Source: Alisma plantago-aquatica
Taxonomy: Eukaryota > Streptophyta > Magnoliopsida > Alismatales > Alismataceae
Assembly (NCBI GenBank): GCA_963693085.1
Contig: OY856413.1
Location: 546,212,879-546,276,878, forward strand
Length of the DNA stretch: 64,000 bases
Direction of reading: 5' to 3'
The position numbers and the translations under genes are program-made. Shown piece by piece: positions 48,991 through 60,446 of the stretch (position 1 is the stretch's first letter; every line of letters starts with the position of its first letter). A model generated the notes under the pieces. It did no database searches and was not told where the DNA came from. It saw nothing but the letters and a program-made list of their open reading frames with translations.

Positions 48991-50382
48991 TAGATATTTG
49001 TGGAGGTGTGTGCTTATGATGATGTCATCATAATCAAGCTCTAGACCCAAGAAACCTATTGTGATTTCCATGGAGATTGCATCAATCAACCAAATCAATA
49101 TTTGTAAATAGAGAAATGATCATTATTTGATGGGGAATTGAATGCAATAACAAAGTTACGGTTTCAAGTTATAAAACCTGCCTCCAATTGAGCTCCAAGC
49201 TCCAATCTCACGCCAACAATGGTGGATTAAGCTTTTGCAACTCCCCTTAGGCTCGTCCTCAAGCTTTTGGTTGAAAAGTTTGGCTAGGGTTGAAGTGGAG
49301 ATCGAATTAAGAAGAAATCCATAATTTATTTTCAATTTCCACCATGGAATCAAGGAGAACGAAGGTCAAGGACTTACCAACAGGTTGGGGGTTGTTCTCT
49401 TCTTGCTACCAAGCTCCCAAGGTCGTTTTCCAAGCAAGGGGTGGAAGTAAATCCGAAATTCCCTTTCATTCTATGGATAACTGAGCTTATATGTGAATTT
49501 TATTAAAAAAAATCAATTAGGAGAGAGAAAGTAAGAATTATCCCCTCAATTCCCTTGCCACTTGACCCCTATCCTTCCTTAGAGACAAGTCTATCCTCTT
49601 GTCCTCTTATTCCCTTCAATTATCCACATTTTAAAGAAAAATCAAAATAAGCACCTTAACCCTTTTATATTAATATCCATGACTTAGTGGATATTTCTTT
49701 TCCTTATAATAAGGTGAGTGGAAATTCCACCTCCTTGAGATATTTCGTGGCTCTTGCAAAGCTCAAAGACAACCACACATATCTGAACTCAACCATTTTA
49801 ATTTTGGTAGAAAGCCCTTTAATTAATACATTCATTTTTGCCCTGAATTGAATTAGGGTTTCAATTAGGATTAAATCTTGATTATTTTAATATCAAGATT
49901 TTCTCTCCTCCAACTTAATTCAAATGAGGCGCCCCTCTCATTTTCTTTGCTCTGCATGATGACAATAAACATTAGGGACCTTATTGAAGTGGTAATTTGC
50001 ATATTGAACCTTAGGTTTTGGGTAAATTGCACTTTACACCAAAACTAGGTTTTAATACACAAACATTGTCCAACAAGCTTTATCTTGGTGTCCAAGCTTG
50101 TAGAAACCATACTACTACATCATATTCACTATTATGATGTATCAACATCATAGGAACATATTATTATGTAACATTTGCAAGTTATCCCCTTAACTTGGGT
50201 AATTTGCACTTTAGTCCAAAATAAGCAAACATTGCTTCAACATTGTTCAAATAGGACCAAAATTGAAACATAAGTTCCTCATGAGGCCTAATTACTTTTC
50301 ACAAGATAAGATTAAAACTATAATCATCTTTATTAATCAAAACACCTAGGTTTAAAGCATAACCCAGGTCAGGGATGTTACA

Positions 50383-51929
50383 AATTATCCACCCCTTATA
50401 AGGATTCCGTCCCTGAAATCCCTAGATAAAGAAAATCAGATAGTATTCATGCATCATATCATCATGTCATCACATAACACTTCATTATTATGGGGACACT
50501 AAAGAGTTTTGATCAATACAAAGTTATTCCATACAAGTTTATCATGGAATGATTCACATGGAGCATATACTCCCATGTTCCTTAGTTGATTCAACATTTC
50601 TCTTTCAAGATTACTATTATGTTCTATCATCCTCTTGGGACTATAAGTCCTTTCATACTCTGATTGTGTCATCTCACCTAATAACACCATACTAACTTTC
50701 CTTATAATAGCACTAACTATCTCATTAGTTGTACATTCTCTTGTCATAAGGAAAGGTTACTTATCAATTGAGAACTTATCTCAAAGATATCATTAATTGT
50801 TATGTTTGTGCAAAGCATAAACCCCTAACATGTGAGGTTCATAATATTTTGCATGATCAATCTGATTTCATAGTTGACCATTCCAGGTAATGAACATAGA
50901 TCATCTAATATTTCTTTAGATACCAGGATCCCTTACCTTGGTATCTATTACATGTGTTAAAAACACATCACATATTTATCTTCCTTTCCTCTTGGGACAT
51001 CACTTGTTACATATATCTTTTCCTTGAAACCAAGGTCCAAGGTAAACTGATACTTTTCTAAGTATCCATGATCATGAACATTTTTATCTTATGCACATCA
51101 AGTGTCCTAAGACCCACCTGATTATCATGTCCCTGAAAGGAAAGATAACAAGGATTCATATTCCTCTTATTATTTCATGTGTTTTCAACTATTCATGAAG
51201 CATTTACTCTTTATCTCATCCTAGGTTCCCTTGCCCTAGCATAGGAATTATAAGGATGATTACATGGCATTATTCCTTTCTTTATTATTATCTAACATGT
51301 TTATGATTGTCTTAGGATCTCATTACATTTTCCATTTCCACATTATGGAAAGGATCTTTATAATACTTACACTTTATTGAGCAGGGTTTATCTTCCTTAT
51401 TCTCATTCTTATCTTATGAGGATTAGACTTCTAATTCCTCATACAAACATGCTCCTCTGAGTTTATCTCATACTTCTCTTTCTTGTTCTTAGGATATAAC
51501 GCATTTATTCAAGCCATATTTCTTATTTCATGATACTCATTAGATTGTATCAGAATGACTGCTTGATTAGGGCAATCAAAAAGATTACAATCTAAGAGTT
51601 TCCATAATCACTTTATCATCAATGATTGTATACCTGGCCAGGGTATATAAATACTGAGATTAAGTAGTATGCACTTTTTATACTATCTTATTCCTTCCTT
51701 TTCATATTATCACAAGTATAAGACTTAACATTACTGGATTTTATCCAGGCATCTCTTCAATACCTCATCTTCTTCTCATAGAGGTAAGAGCAACACAAAA
51801 CATCTATAATGTTTATTATGCAAAATATAAGTCCTCATAGGACTGATCAAAGAAAGCTCAATCAATTACCTTCTCAAATTAACTCACGAAACCATAAAAA
51901 GACATATAAGAATGACATTATTTTGTCTA
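50383..51929 (-). pseudogene. element C internal 3' region with protease relic
   Basis: Starts with a polypurine-like end (minus strand AAGGGGTGGATAATTT, 50383-50398). At about 51020-51120 the minus strand aligns with the D protease C terminus (around MDTLEKYKVVLDCG) but carries a stop inside the motif and frame breaks. At about 50870-50955 it resembles the linker that follows protease in D. The open frame at 50499-50747 has no recognisable family. I see no reverse transcriptase, RNase H or integrase sequence. Confidence 0.65.
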
Positions 51930-52601
51930 ACCTATCATGATTTGTGGATTATTCATTGCCTCAGGCTGACTCTGCCTCAGAGGTTGACTCACCATAACAT
52001 TTCTGGCTGAACAATTTCTTGCCAGATGTCCTACCTATCTACATTGGTAGCAAATCATGGGTGCTAGATGTGATTTAGAGGCTTCTTTACCCTTTCTAGA
52101 TAGCCATTGCCTTGGTGCACTAGGCCCTGGTTGTACTGGTGGTACCAAAAACTTCTTCTTTTTGGAACTACCAGGCCTCTGTTCCTAGATTTGAATAGGC
52201 CTTTTCTCAATTCTTCCTTTATATTCCTTTTCTGGACAATTAGGTATGATATGTCCAGGCTTCCTACACATATGGCAAATCCTAGTTTCAGATTGTATCC
52301 TATTCCTTTCATCATTATTCATTGCTTCAATAGGTTGAGGCTGAGGAAGAAACCTATTGGAGTTCAACACTTCATCATTGGGGGCTGGTATTGTGGGTTG
52401 CATTGCTAATGCACGATCTACTATATGTATCATAGTTGTCCTGAATTGCTCAAACATAGCAAGGAAAGCTGGGCTCTCTATCATGGCTAGGTCAAACTGG
52501 GGATGTGCAGGTGTATGTTCTTCTCTGCTCTGATCCCCTACATCCCTCCTTGATGCAACATTGTTGCTTTGTGTAGCATACTCCTCATGTGACCCAGCCA
52601 T
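51930..52601 (-). pseudogene. element C rearranged gag with two CCHC knuckles
   Basis: The ATG at 52601 gives MAGSHEEYATQSNNV, the shared gag N terminus, and stays open for 138 residues to a stop at 52185. The same frame then continues to about 51930 with one more stop. Missing is the roughly 230-residue capsid-like core (YLLKGSAxHWW to FMELLRF). In its place is a short segment with an extra knuckle, CHMCRKPGHIIPNCPE (about residues 109-124). Downstream, KRPIQI-stop-EQRPGSSKKKKF matches the linker of A gag, and the usual knuckle follows as CYQCR-stop-VGHLARNC. The extra knuckle resembles the CxxCxKPGHxIxNCP type of some host RNA-binding proteins and of RBBP6-like ubiquitin ligases, but this is only a likeness. 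Without a core domain the product could not form a normal particle. Confidence 0.8.
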
Positions 52602-52715
52602 CTTGAAGTTCTTCTCCTCCTATATGAGCAGAAGACACTATCAGATACACTGGAAGACACTAGAACAGACTCTACTACCTTAGTCCTATGTCTCTGTAGA
52701 CTTATCGAACCTAGA

Positions 52716-52727
52716 GCTCTGATACCA
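52716..52727 (-). other. primer-binding site of C
   Basis: The minus strand reads TGGTATCAGAGC, a perfect methionine-tRNA primer site, 5 bases inside the 5' LTR end (52733). Confidence 0.93.
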
Positions 52728-55700
52728 CTAATTGTAACGACCGACTCGCGAAAACAAGATTAACTAAGCGGAAGCAAATCATTTGCAGTGGATTACTAAA
52801 AATCACTAAAAATAAAAACTTTTTACAAAGAGATCCAAACATAGGAAACTCTTCCATTAAGAACCAAAGTATAATATTTACATCCTGATTCAAAAGTACA
52901 TAACTTGTACCCTCTCTTCTCAAGGATTACAACATCAGCTGTCCTATTCAACATTATATATAGATAACATAAAACCTCGAGGCATCAAGCCAAAATCTCA
53001 AGTCGATGATAAAAAACACTATCTACTGACTCTGAGGACCTGAGAGTACAGAGACGACACATAGGACTACTAACTAAAACTTCACAGACAGTGTCTCCAC
53101 CTGAGACATTACTGATGTCCCTGATGTTGTTGTTGATCTTTATTTGTTATAGTGTTTCTGCTTCTTCGTCTGCGTCCACATAAAAACATTGGAAACCACG
53201 GGGGTGAGACAATTATAAATTGCCCCAGCGGGAGATATAACTCTCCGCCAAAACATTGTTATAGCAGTTTATTATAATGAAACTGAGCAGGAGTTCTTAT
53301 ATATTAACAACAATGTTAATCATTGAATGAACAGAGTAAAGTAATATCCTTTCTTAAGGAGAGAACTATATCTACTCATGGTAGATTCATATTTCATGCA
53401 TCTCCTTGCAATGAATATAAAGAGATATGAATAACATTTATCAACTGAAAATGCATAAAAGAAATGTAACATCATCCAATGAATTTTCCGTATCCAATCC
53501 TTAAGCAAATATGCTATACGGCTGATTACATTTTACAATCACATTTATGCCCTGAGGAGATGAGGTATACCGCTCATGCTCCAACCAACCATTGCAAAGT
53601 CAAAATCGGTACCATACAAGGTCAATGGTAGAGTTGGCTACCAAGACCTCCCATATCTCAATCAGCGCGAGATTACATACAGAACATCTTGTGTCTCTGC
53701 TATATAGCTTTCCAGGGTATACAGGCAACTTCGCTATTAGAGTTACAGTGGTGTGTTGTACTCTCTTCACGATCGTGAGATTTCATGTTTATCTCCATCG
53801 ATCTGGTATTAACAATATTGGGAGATGTGTACTGCATCTGTCCCAATCTTTGGGAGATTTGTGATACATCTATCCTAGTGCAAGTAATAAAGGATTGAGA
53901 GGTTTGTTATTTACCTTCCCTCAATTCCCTCATTAGGACGTCAGGATATATTCGCCCATTACCCCCACATGTTCAAAATATGTGTTCTGAGTTTTGCCGC
54001 GGAGCACCCATTTCACCATCACCTATTGCTGGCGATGATGGATCTATGGCCAGGGCTCTACATGATATGATTTCACTTTATTAATTAAGTACATTATCAT
54101 TTTATTTTAGCATCAGTCAAGTTCCCAAACATAACTTATTCAGACAAATGCCATTAAGAAACAAGTACTATTTTCATCAATCACTTGCCAGTCTTTATAA
54201 GACATTGGGATCTCAGTCCCTCATTTCATTTCTATGAAAGTTCACTTCCCTCGGCAGCTTGATTATCATACTTATCAACTTTGGGTATTCATACCCTCAA
54301 TTCATCACTATCACTGTTACCATTTATTAGGTAACTATTACCTCTAGGTCCTCAGACCGAGGTATGCATAATACTTGTTACACAAGTATCTCACATGGCT
54401 CTCAAAGCCTATTAAATGTTTTATCACCTTTCACTAGGCAACAACTTACTCATGGAACTCATAAGGTTCATGCACATTTTGTTACTTTTACTAAGCAACA
54501 ACAACATTAGGCACATAAGGCCACACAACATATTAATTATATAAAGTCATAGCTCATATCTGGCTATGTTCATCATCTCATGATGTTTACATGGTTATGA
54601 TAACATTCATGTAAGTCATTTGTCACATCATATGAAACATTAGTAACACCACCATCCTTTATCAGGATTAGGGTTATATATCAATTAGGGCTTTTCATTC
54701 CCTTTACCCAAAATTATGGTTAGGGTTTCCCGTCATGCTTTAATTAGGGTTTCATGCTCACATTATTAGTTCAACCCTAATGTATTACTCCACACCTCTA
54801 GGAGCATCCAAGACATCATAAGTATTTTCTTATGATTACCATTCTTATCATATATCATTAATGATCATCAATTCAAAGCATGAGTTCATTTCTCATCCTT
54901 GTCATGATATAATTACATTATACTCATTAATTAGCTTACCCCATTCTCAAGGTATATTGGTCAACATTTATCAAAGTACATTGAGTTCATCACATCTTTA
55001 TTGTAACGATTGCATATCACACATTTCATGTGTTTCTTAACTAAGAGTATTGGATTAGAGGTTCATTAAGATAAGTCTACAATGAAATGCAGAATGTGAT
55101 ATATATCATATTTGAATGTATCACTTTCTTTTCATTTCCATATTCTTAAGTTAATCAACTAACTTTGTATTAAGGTATTTCCCTCTTAATACTTTATCCA
55201 CTAACTTGTTACTTTCATCATATGGTGCATGGGTAACACATTAGAATTGTCCAATTGTCTTTAATGATATGGACTTATCCAACTGATAGACATTGTTGAT
55301 ATAAGATAAACCATTATCAACTATTTTAGGTATTTCAACTCTTAGGATGTTATCCACATCATTATTTAGTATAGCATACATCATTCCTAAAAGTTTCTTG
55401 TCCCCGTCATTGTAAGGTGTATAGGCTATTACTCATGTATAGATATGGTTGTATAAGGATCTAGGCATCACCTTGTCTCTTAGATCCTGATTCATTAAAA
55501 TCACCACCTTATCATTCACATGGTTCATCAACCCTATCATTCATGTCTATAACATATTCATCTTATTTAATTATTTTAGCCACACCTCTCTTTGGTGTAC
55601 TGGCTATTAAACCATCTCTAGGGTTTCATATATCATCACATGACATCACCTTGAATTGAGTCTTACACCATATCACAATATCAGGGTTCCACATAACATC

Positions 55701-56479
55701 ACTTAAAACTAGGGTTTCATTTTCAATAAACCATAATTAGACTTATTGTTCATCCCAATTGGGGTTTCTCATGACATCACCCCCAATTAGGGTTTCTCAT
55801 GTCATCACCCTCCATTAGGGTTTCTTATTCCATAACCCACAATTAGGGTTTACTATTCACATCACATCACCCTAGATTAGGATTCACTATTCATGTCACA
55901 TCACCCTAAATTAGGGTTTACTATTCATATCACATCACCCTAAATTAGGGTTTACCATACCATCACTATGAATTAAGATCATACCATCATCATGTAGTAA
56001 GATTACTTCCATTAATATTCTCAGTTAGGGTTATGATTCATTAACCCTCATAATTAGGGTTTCATGATCTCACTATAAAGGATCATACCCTAATTAAACA
56101 TTCATTCTTGTCTCATACATGCTCAAGATTGTTCCTTGAATTGCATATCTACTATCTTGAGTTGCTTGCATAACATTGTGATGTAGGGTACATAGATCTA
56201 CATTATATGTACATGTAGGAAATCTTCTCTTTCATCTTCTACAAGATGATGTTTGCTTCAGCCTTGATTAAGCTAAGTCAACTCAATCTTGAAGAAGAAT
56301 TGACATCATGGGTTATGTCATTATCACCATGATCATTAGGGCTTAGCTACTTGAAGGGTACTAATCACCCTATCTCATTAAAGGTACCATTATTATAAAC
56401 ACCATTGATTTACATCATGTAATTGACCACTTAAACCATTGACCTTTATTCACTTTAAGTGTTCATACAATTTGATTAA

Positions 56480-58250
56480 TTACTTTCTAAATGATCTTAG
56501 TCACTTAGACCTCAAATGTTCTTGACCAATCATACATCAAACGGTCTTGTTTGAATACTCAAAACTATTTAGTAAAGTAGGTGGTGAAGACCGTTTGCCA
56601 AAGTTGACTTTTCAAAACCGCATGCACCTAAACGGTTTGGGATCGTTTGGTCCCAAATGGTCTTGAGACCGTTTGGTCCCAAATGGTCTTGAAACCGTTT
56701 GGTCCCAAATGGTCTTGAGACCGTTTGGTCCCAAATGGTCTTGAGACCGTTTGGACTCAAATGGTCTTGAGACCGTTTGGACTCAAACGGTCTTAAGACT
56801 GTTTGGCCCAAACCCCCTCAAAATCGCAAGGACCAAAAAGGGTCTCAACCACTCCAATTAAATTAGGGTTTCCAATGTTGAATCCTTCAACCATTGAATT
56901 CATGTAAGCAATCATCAATTGGACCTATCACAATACTTAAATTAATTTAAATAGGTCAACCTCCAAATGATTTGACCCTCAATTGATCATCAATTAGGGT
57001 TTGAATCAATTGGATTAGGGTTTGGAATCGTTGATCTTTCAACATTAATCAATGTGAGATTGACTACTTTGAAACCATTGAGCCTTCATACAAATTGGGC
57101 ATGACCTGACCCCAAAGGGTCTTGAGGTCGTTTGGATGACCTCCAAACGGTCTTGAGGCCATTTTCCCATGTCAACATCAAAATAAAGTCAACCAATCAA
57201 AGTTTGGATCATTGGATTGATCACCAAATCAGCATTTGATTATACTTCAACTTAGTACCTTTAGATCTTCAAACACCTAACCATAGTCAACCCTAGACCT
57301 CCAAACGGTCTTTGGTGACCCCCAAATGGTCTTGGGATCGTTTGGATGACCTTCAAACGGTCTTGAGACCGTTTTCCCATCATATCATCATTAGACATGT
57401 CATTCAATTAGAGTTTGGATCCTAGGATTGGTCACCAAATCAGCACTTAATTGTATTTCAATTTGGTATGTTTGGACCTTCAAACACTTGACCATACCTA
57501 ACCCTAGACCTCCAAATGGTCTTGGGTAACCCCCAAACGGTCTTGAGACCGTTTGGGTGATCCCCAAACAGTTTTGAAACCGTTTGGATCAATCAACCCA
57601 AAGCATCAACTCATTCAATTGTAAAATCAGCACTTAGCCGATTAGGGTTTATACCATATGTTTGAATCTTCAAATACCTAACCATACTCAACCCTAGACC
57701 TCCAAATGGTCTTGAGACCATTTTGGTGATTTCCAAACGGTTTTGAAACCGTTTGGGTCAATCAACCCAATGCATCAACTCATTCAATTGCAAAATCAAC
57801 ACTTAGCCGATTAGGGTTTATACCATATGTTTGAATCTTCAAATACCTAACCATACTCAACCCTAGACCTCAAAACGGTCTTGGTTGACCTCCAAATGGT
57901 CTTTAGACCGTTTGGGTGATTCACAAACGGTTTTGAAATCGTTTGGGTCAATCAACCCAAGTTTCAAACTCAATCACTTATGAAATCAGCACTCAACCCG
58001 ATTAGGGTTTAGGTGATTGATGGACCTTCAACTCATGAACCAATTGGAGTTAATCAATAATAATTTATGGGTATTTAACCTAGATCATTATGAAAAAATC
58101 CTCAAATGGTCAACCCTGGTCAACATCACCAAACGGTCTTAAACCGTTTGCTTCTATGTGGTTTAGTGAAACTGTTTCATTCCAAACGGTTTGAAACCGT
58201 TTGCTCCCAAACGGGTTGTGAAACCGTTTGGACATTTGATTGAAACTGTT
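56480..58250. repeat. AACGG palindrome array with ~190-bp period (right C LTR)
   Basis: Same organisation as 47330-48990. Anchors ATCAGCA or ATCAACA lie at 57228, 57439, 57626, 57795 and 57985 (spacing 211, 187, 169 and 190). Individual palindromes differ between the two LTRs mainly by CG to TG or CA changes. The frame at 56569-56811 on the minus strand is a translation of this repeat, not a gene. Confidence 0.88.
56645..56790. repeat. 26-bp palindrome tandem repeat, expanded in the right C LTR
   Basis: About five tandem copies of a 26-bp unit, TTTGGTCCCAAATGG plus TCTTGAGACCG. The left LTR has about two degenerate units at the matching place (about 47470-47550). The difference arose after insertion or was carried in by the reverse-transcribed template. 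Confidence 0.85.
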
Positions 58251-59653
58251 TGGTCTAGATATTTGGGGAGGTGTGTGTTTATGATGATGTAATCATCATC
58301 AAGCTCTAGACCCACGAAACCTATTGTGATTTCCATGGAGATTGCATCAATCAACCAAATCAATATTTGTAAATAGAGAAATGATCATTATTTGATGGGG
58401 AATTGAATGCAATAACAAAGTTACGGTTTCAAGTTATAAAACCCGCCTCCAATTGAGCTCCAAAGCTCTAATATCATGCCAATAATGGTGGATGAAGCTT
58501 TTGCGACTCCCCTTAGGCTCGTCCTCAAGCTTTTGGTTGAAAAGTTTGGCTAGGGTTGAAGAGGAGATCGAATTAAGAAGAAATCCATAATTTATTTTTG
58601 ATTTCCACCATGGAATCAAGGAGAACGAAGGTCAAGGACTTACCAAAAGGTTGGGGGTCGTTCTCTTCTTGCTCCCAAGCTCCAAAGGTCGTTTTCCAAG
58701 CAAGGGGTGGAAGTAAATCCGAAATTCCCTTTCATTCTATGGATAAATGAGCTTATATGTGAATTTTATTTAAAAAATTCAATTAGGAGAGAGAAAGTAA
58801 GAATTATCCCCTCAATTCTCTTGCCACTTGACCCCTCTCCTTCCTTAGATACGAGGCTATCCTCTTGGCCTCTTATTCCCTTCAATTATCCACATTTTAA
58901 AGAAAACTAAAATAAGCACCTTAACCCTTTTTATATTAATATCCATGACTTAGTGGATATTTCTTTTCCTTATAATAAGGTGAGTGGAAATTCCACCTCC
59001 TTGAGATATTTCATGGCTCTTGCAAAGCACAAATATGACCACACATATCTGAACTCAACCATTTTAATTTTGGTTGAAATCCCTTTAATTAATACATTCA
59101 TTTTTGCCCTAAATTGAATTAGGGTTTCAATTAGGATTAAATCTTGATTATTTTAATATCAAGATTCTCTCTCCTCCAACTTAATTCAAATGAGGCGCCC
59201 CTCTCATTTTCTTTTCTCTACATGATGCCAAGAAACATTGGGGACCTTATTGAATTGGTAATTTTCACATTGAACCTTAGGTTTTGGGTAAATTGCACTT
59301 TACACCAAAACTAGGTTTTAATACACAAACATTGTCCAACAAGCTTTATCTTGGTGTCCAAGCTTGTAGAAACCATAATACTACATCATATTCACTATTA
59401 TGATGTCTCAACATCAGAGGAACATATTATTATGTAACATTTGCAAGTTAGCCCCTTAACTTGGGTAATTTGCACTTTAGTCCAAAATAAGCAAACATTG
59501 CTTCAACATTGTTCAAACAGGACCAAAATTGAAACATAAGTTCCTCATGAGGCCTAATTACTTTTCACAAGATAATATTAAAACTATAATCATATTTCTT
59601 AATCAAAACACCTAGGGTTAAAGCATAACCCAGGTCAGGGATGTTACATTAAG

Positions 59654-60446
59654 TGGCATGCACTTTGTATACTATCATATTCCATCTTTTCATATTATCA
59701 CAAGCATAAGGCTTAACATCCCTGGATTTTGTCCAGGCATCTCTTCTACATCTCATCTTTTCTTATAGAGGTAAGAACAACATAAAACATTTGTAATGTT
59801 CTACTATGCAAAACATAAGTCCTCATAGGACTAATTAAGGAAAGTTCAATCAATTACTTTCTCAATTAATCCAGGAATCCATAAAATGACATATTTAAAT
59901 GACATTATCTTGTCTAACCTATCATGATTTGTGGATTATTCACTGCCTCAGGCTGACTCTGCCTCAAAGGTTGATTCAATAGGATAAGGTTGAGCATAGA
60001 CTCAATTTAAGTCCAGAAATTCATCATTTCCTTTTACTTCAACCTGTTGATGCTGATTACAAATCTTGTTGATATCTAAAACATCATAATTGGGGGCTAG
60101 TAATCTAGGTTACACTGCCCATGCTTGATCCACTATATACATTATTATTGCCCTAAATTCTCCCACAACAATACTTAAAGAATGATTTTCTTATTATAGT
60201 TGGATCAACTAAGGGGTTCTCATGCTATTGTCTCTCTCTTTCCTGCTCCCATGCACCCCTTCTTGGTGCAACATTGCTGCTTTCACCAGCAACCTCCTCA
60301 TGTAACCCAGTCATCTTTAAGTTCTTCTTCTCTTATACGAGCAGAAGACACTATCAGATACACTGGATGACACCAAAATAGACTCTACTGCCTTAGTCCT
60401 ATGTCTCTGTAGACTCAACGAACCTAGAGCTCTGATACCACTAATT
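59654..60446 (-). pseudogene. element B internal region, 5' part, with decayed gag start
   Basis: From the ATG at about 60314 the minus strand gives MTGLHEEVAGESSNVAPRRG, matching the gag N terminus of C, D and A. Stops appear after about 30 codons. The frame then passes into a short decayed segment, ending with sequence like the post-knuckle part of C gag (about 59930-59985). The gag core domain and both zinc knuckles are missing. The primer-binding site TGGTATCAGAGC lies at 60429-60440 on the minus strand. Confidence 0.75.

Larger units (their letters stand above)
43635..50382 (-). repeat. 3' LTR of element C (left copy, 6.7 kb)
   Basis: Runs from TGTAACGACTGACTCGC to CAGGGATGTTACA. It contains block 2 (44077-44155), block 1 (44900-44970), a telo-box zone (about 45560-46960) and the AACGG palindrome array (about 47330-48990). 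Compared with the right copy it has fewer 26-bp palindrome units and a different segment near 47005-47040. Confidence 0.93.
43635..59648 (-). mobile_element. LTR retrotransposon C, non-autonomous with giant LTRs
   Basis: A complete 16,014-bp element with perfect TTAAG duplications (43630-43634 and 59649-59653) and TG/CA ends. The LTRs (6,748 and 6,916 bp) make up about 85 percent of the element; the internal region is only 2,350 bp. It carries a primer site, a rearranged gag with two CCHC knuckles, and a decayed protease; reverse transcriptase, RNase H and integrase are absent. This fits the class of non-autonomous gag-only elements (TR-GAG or LARD-like). It inserted into its close relative B. 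Roughly seven differences in the first 112 aligned LTR bases suggest an insertion that is not recent. Confidence 0.93.
52733..59648 (-). repeat. 5' LTR of element C (right copy, 6.9 kb)
   Basis: Same ends as the left copy (TGTAACGACCGACTCGC to GGTCAGGGATGTTACA). It carries block 2 (53176-53254), block 1 (54005-54070), telo-box cluster (about 55690-56060) and palindrome array (about 56480-58250). It is about 170 bp longer than the left copy, mainly because of extra 26-bp palindrome units at 56645-56790 and a longer segment near 56110-56210. Confidence 0.93.

Noticed and set aside
52107..52409. 100-residue plus-strand frame as a gene
   Set aside because: Antisense to the C gag coding sequence with its CCHC knuckles.
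56569..56811. 80-residue repetitive frame as a tandem-repeat protein
   Set aside because: It is a translation of the 26-bp palindrome repeat in the C LTR and is not kept open in the left LTR.
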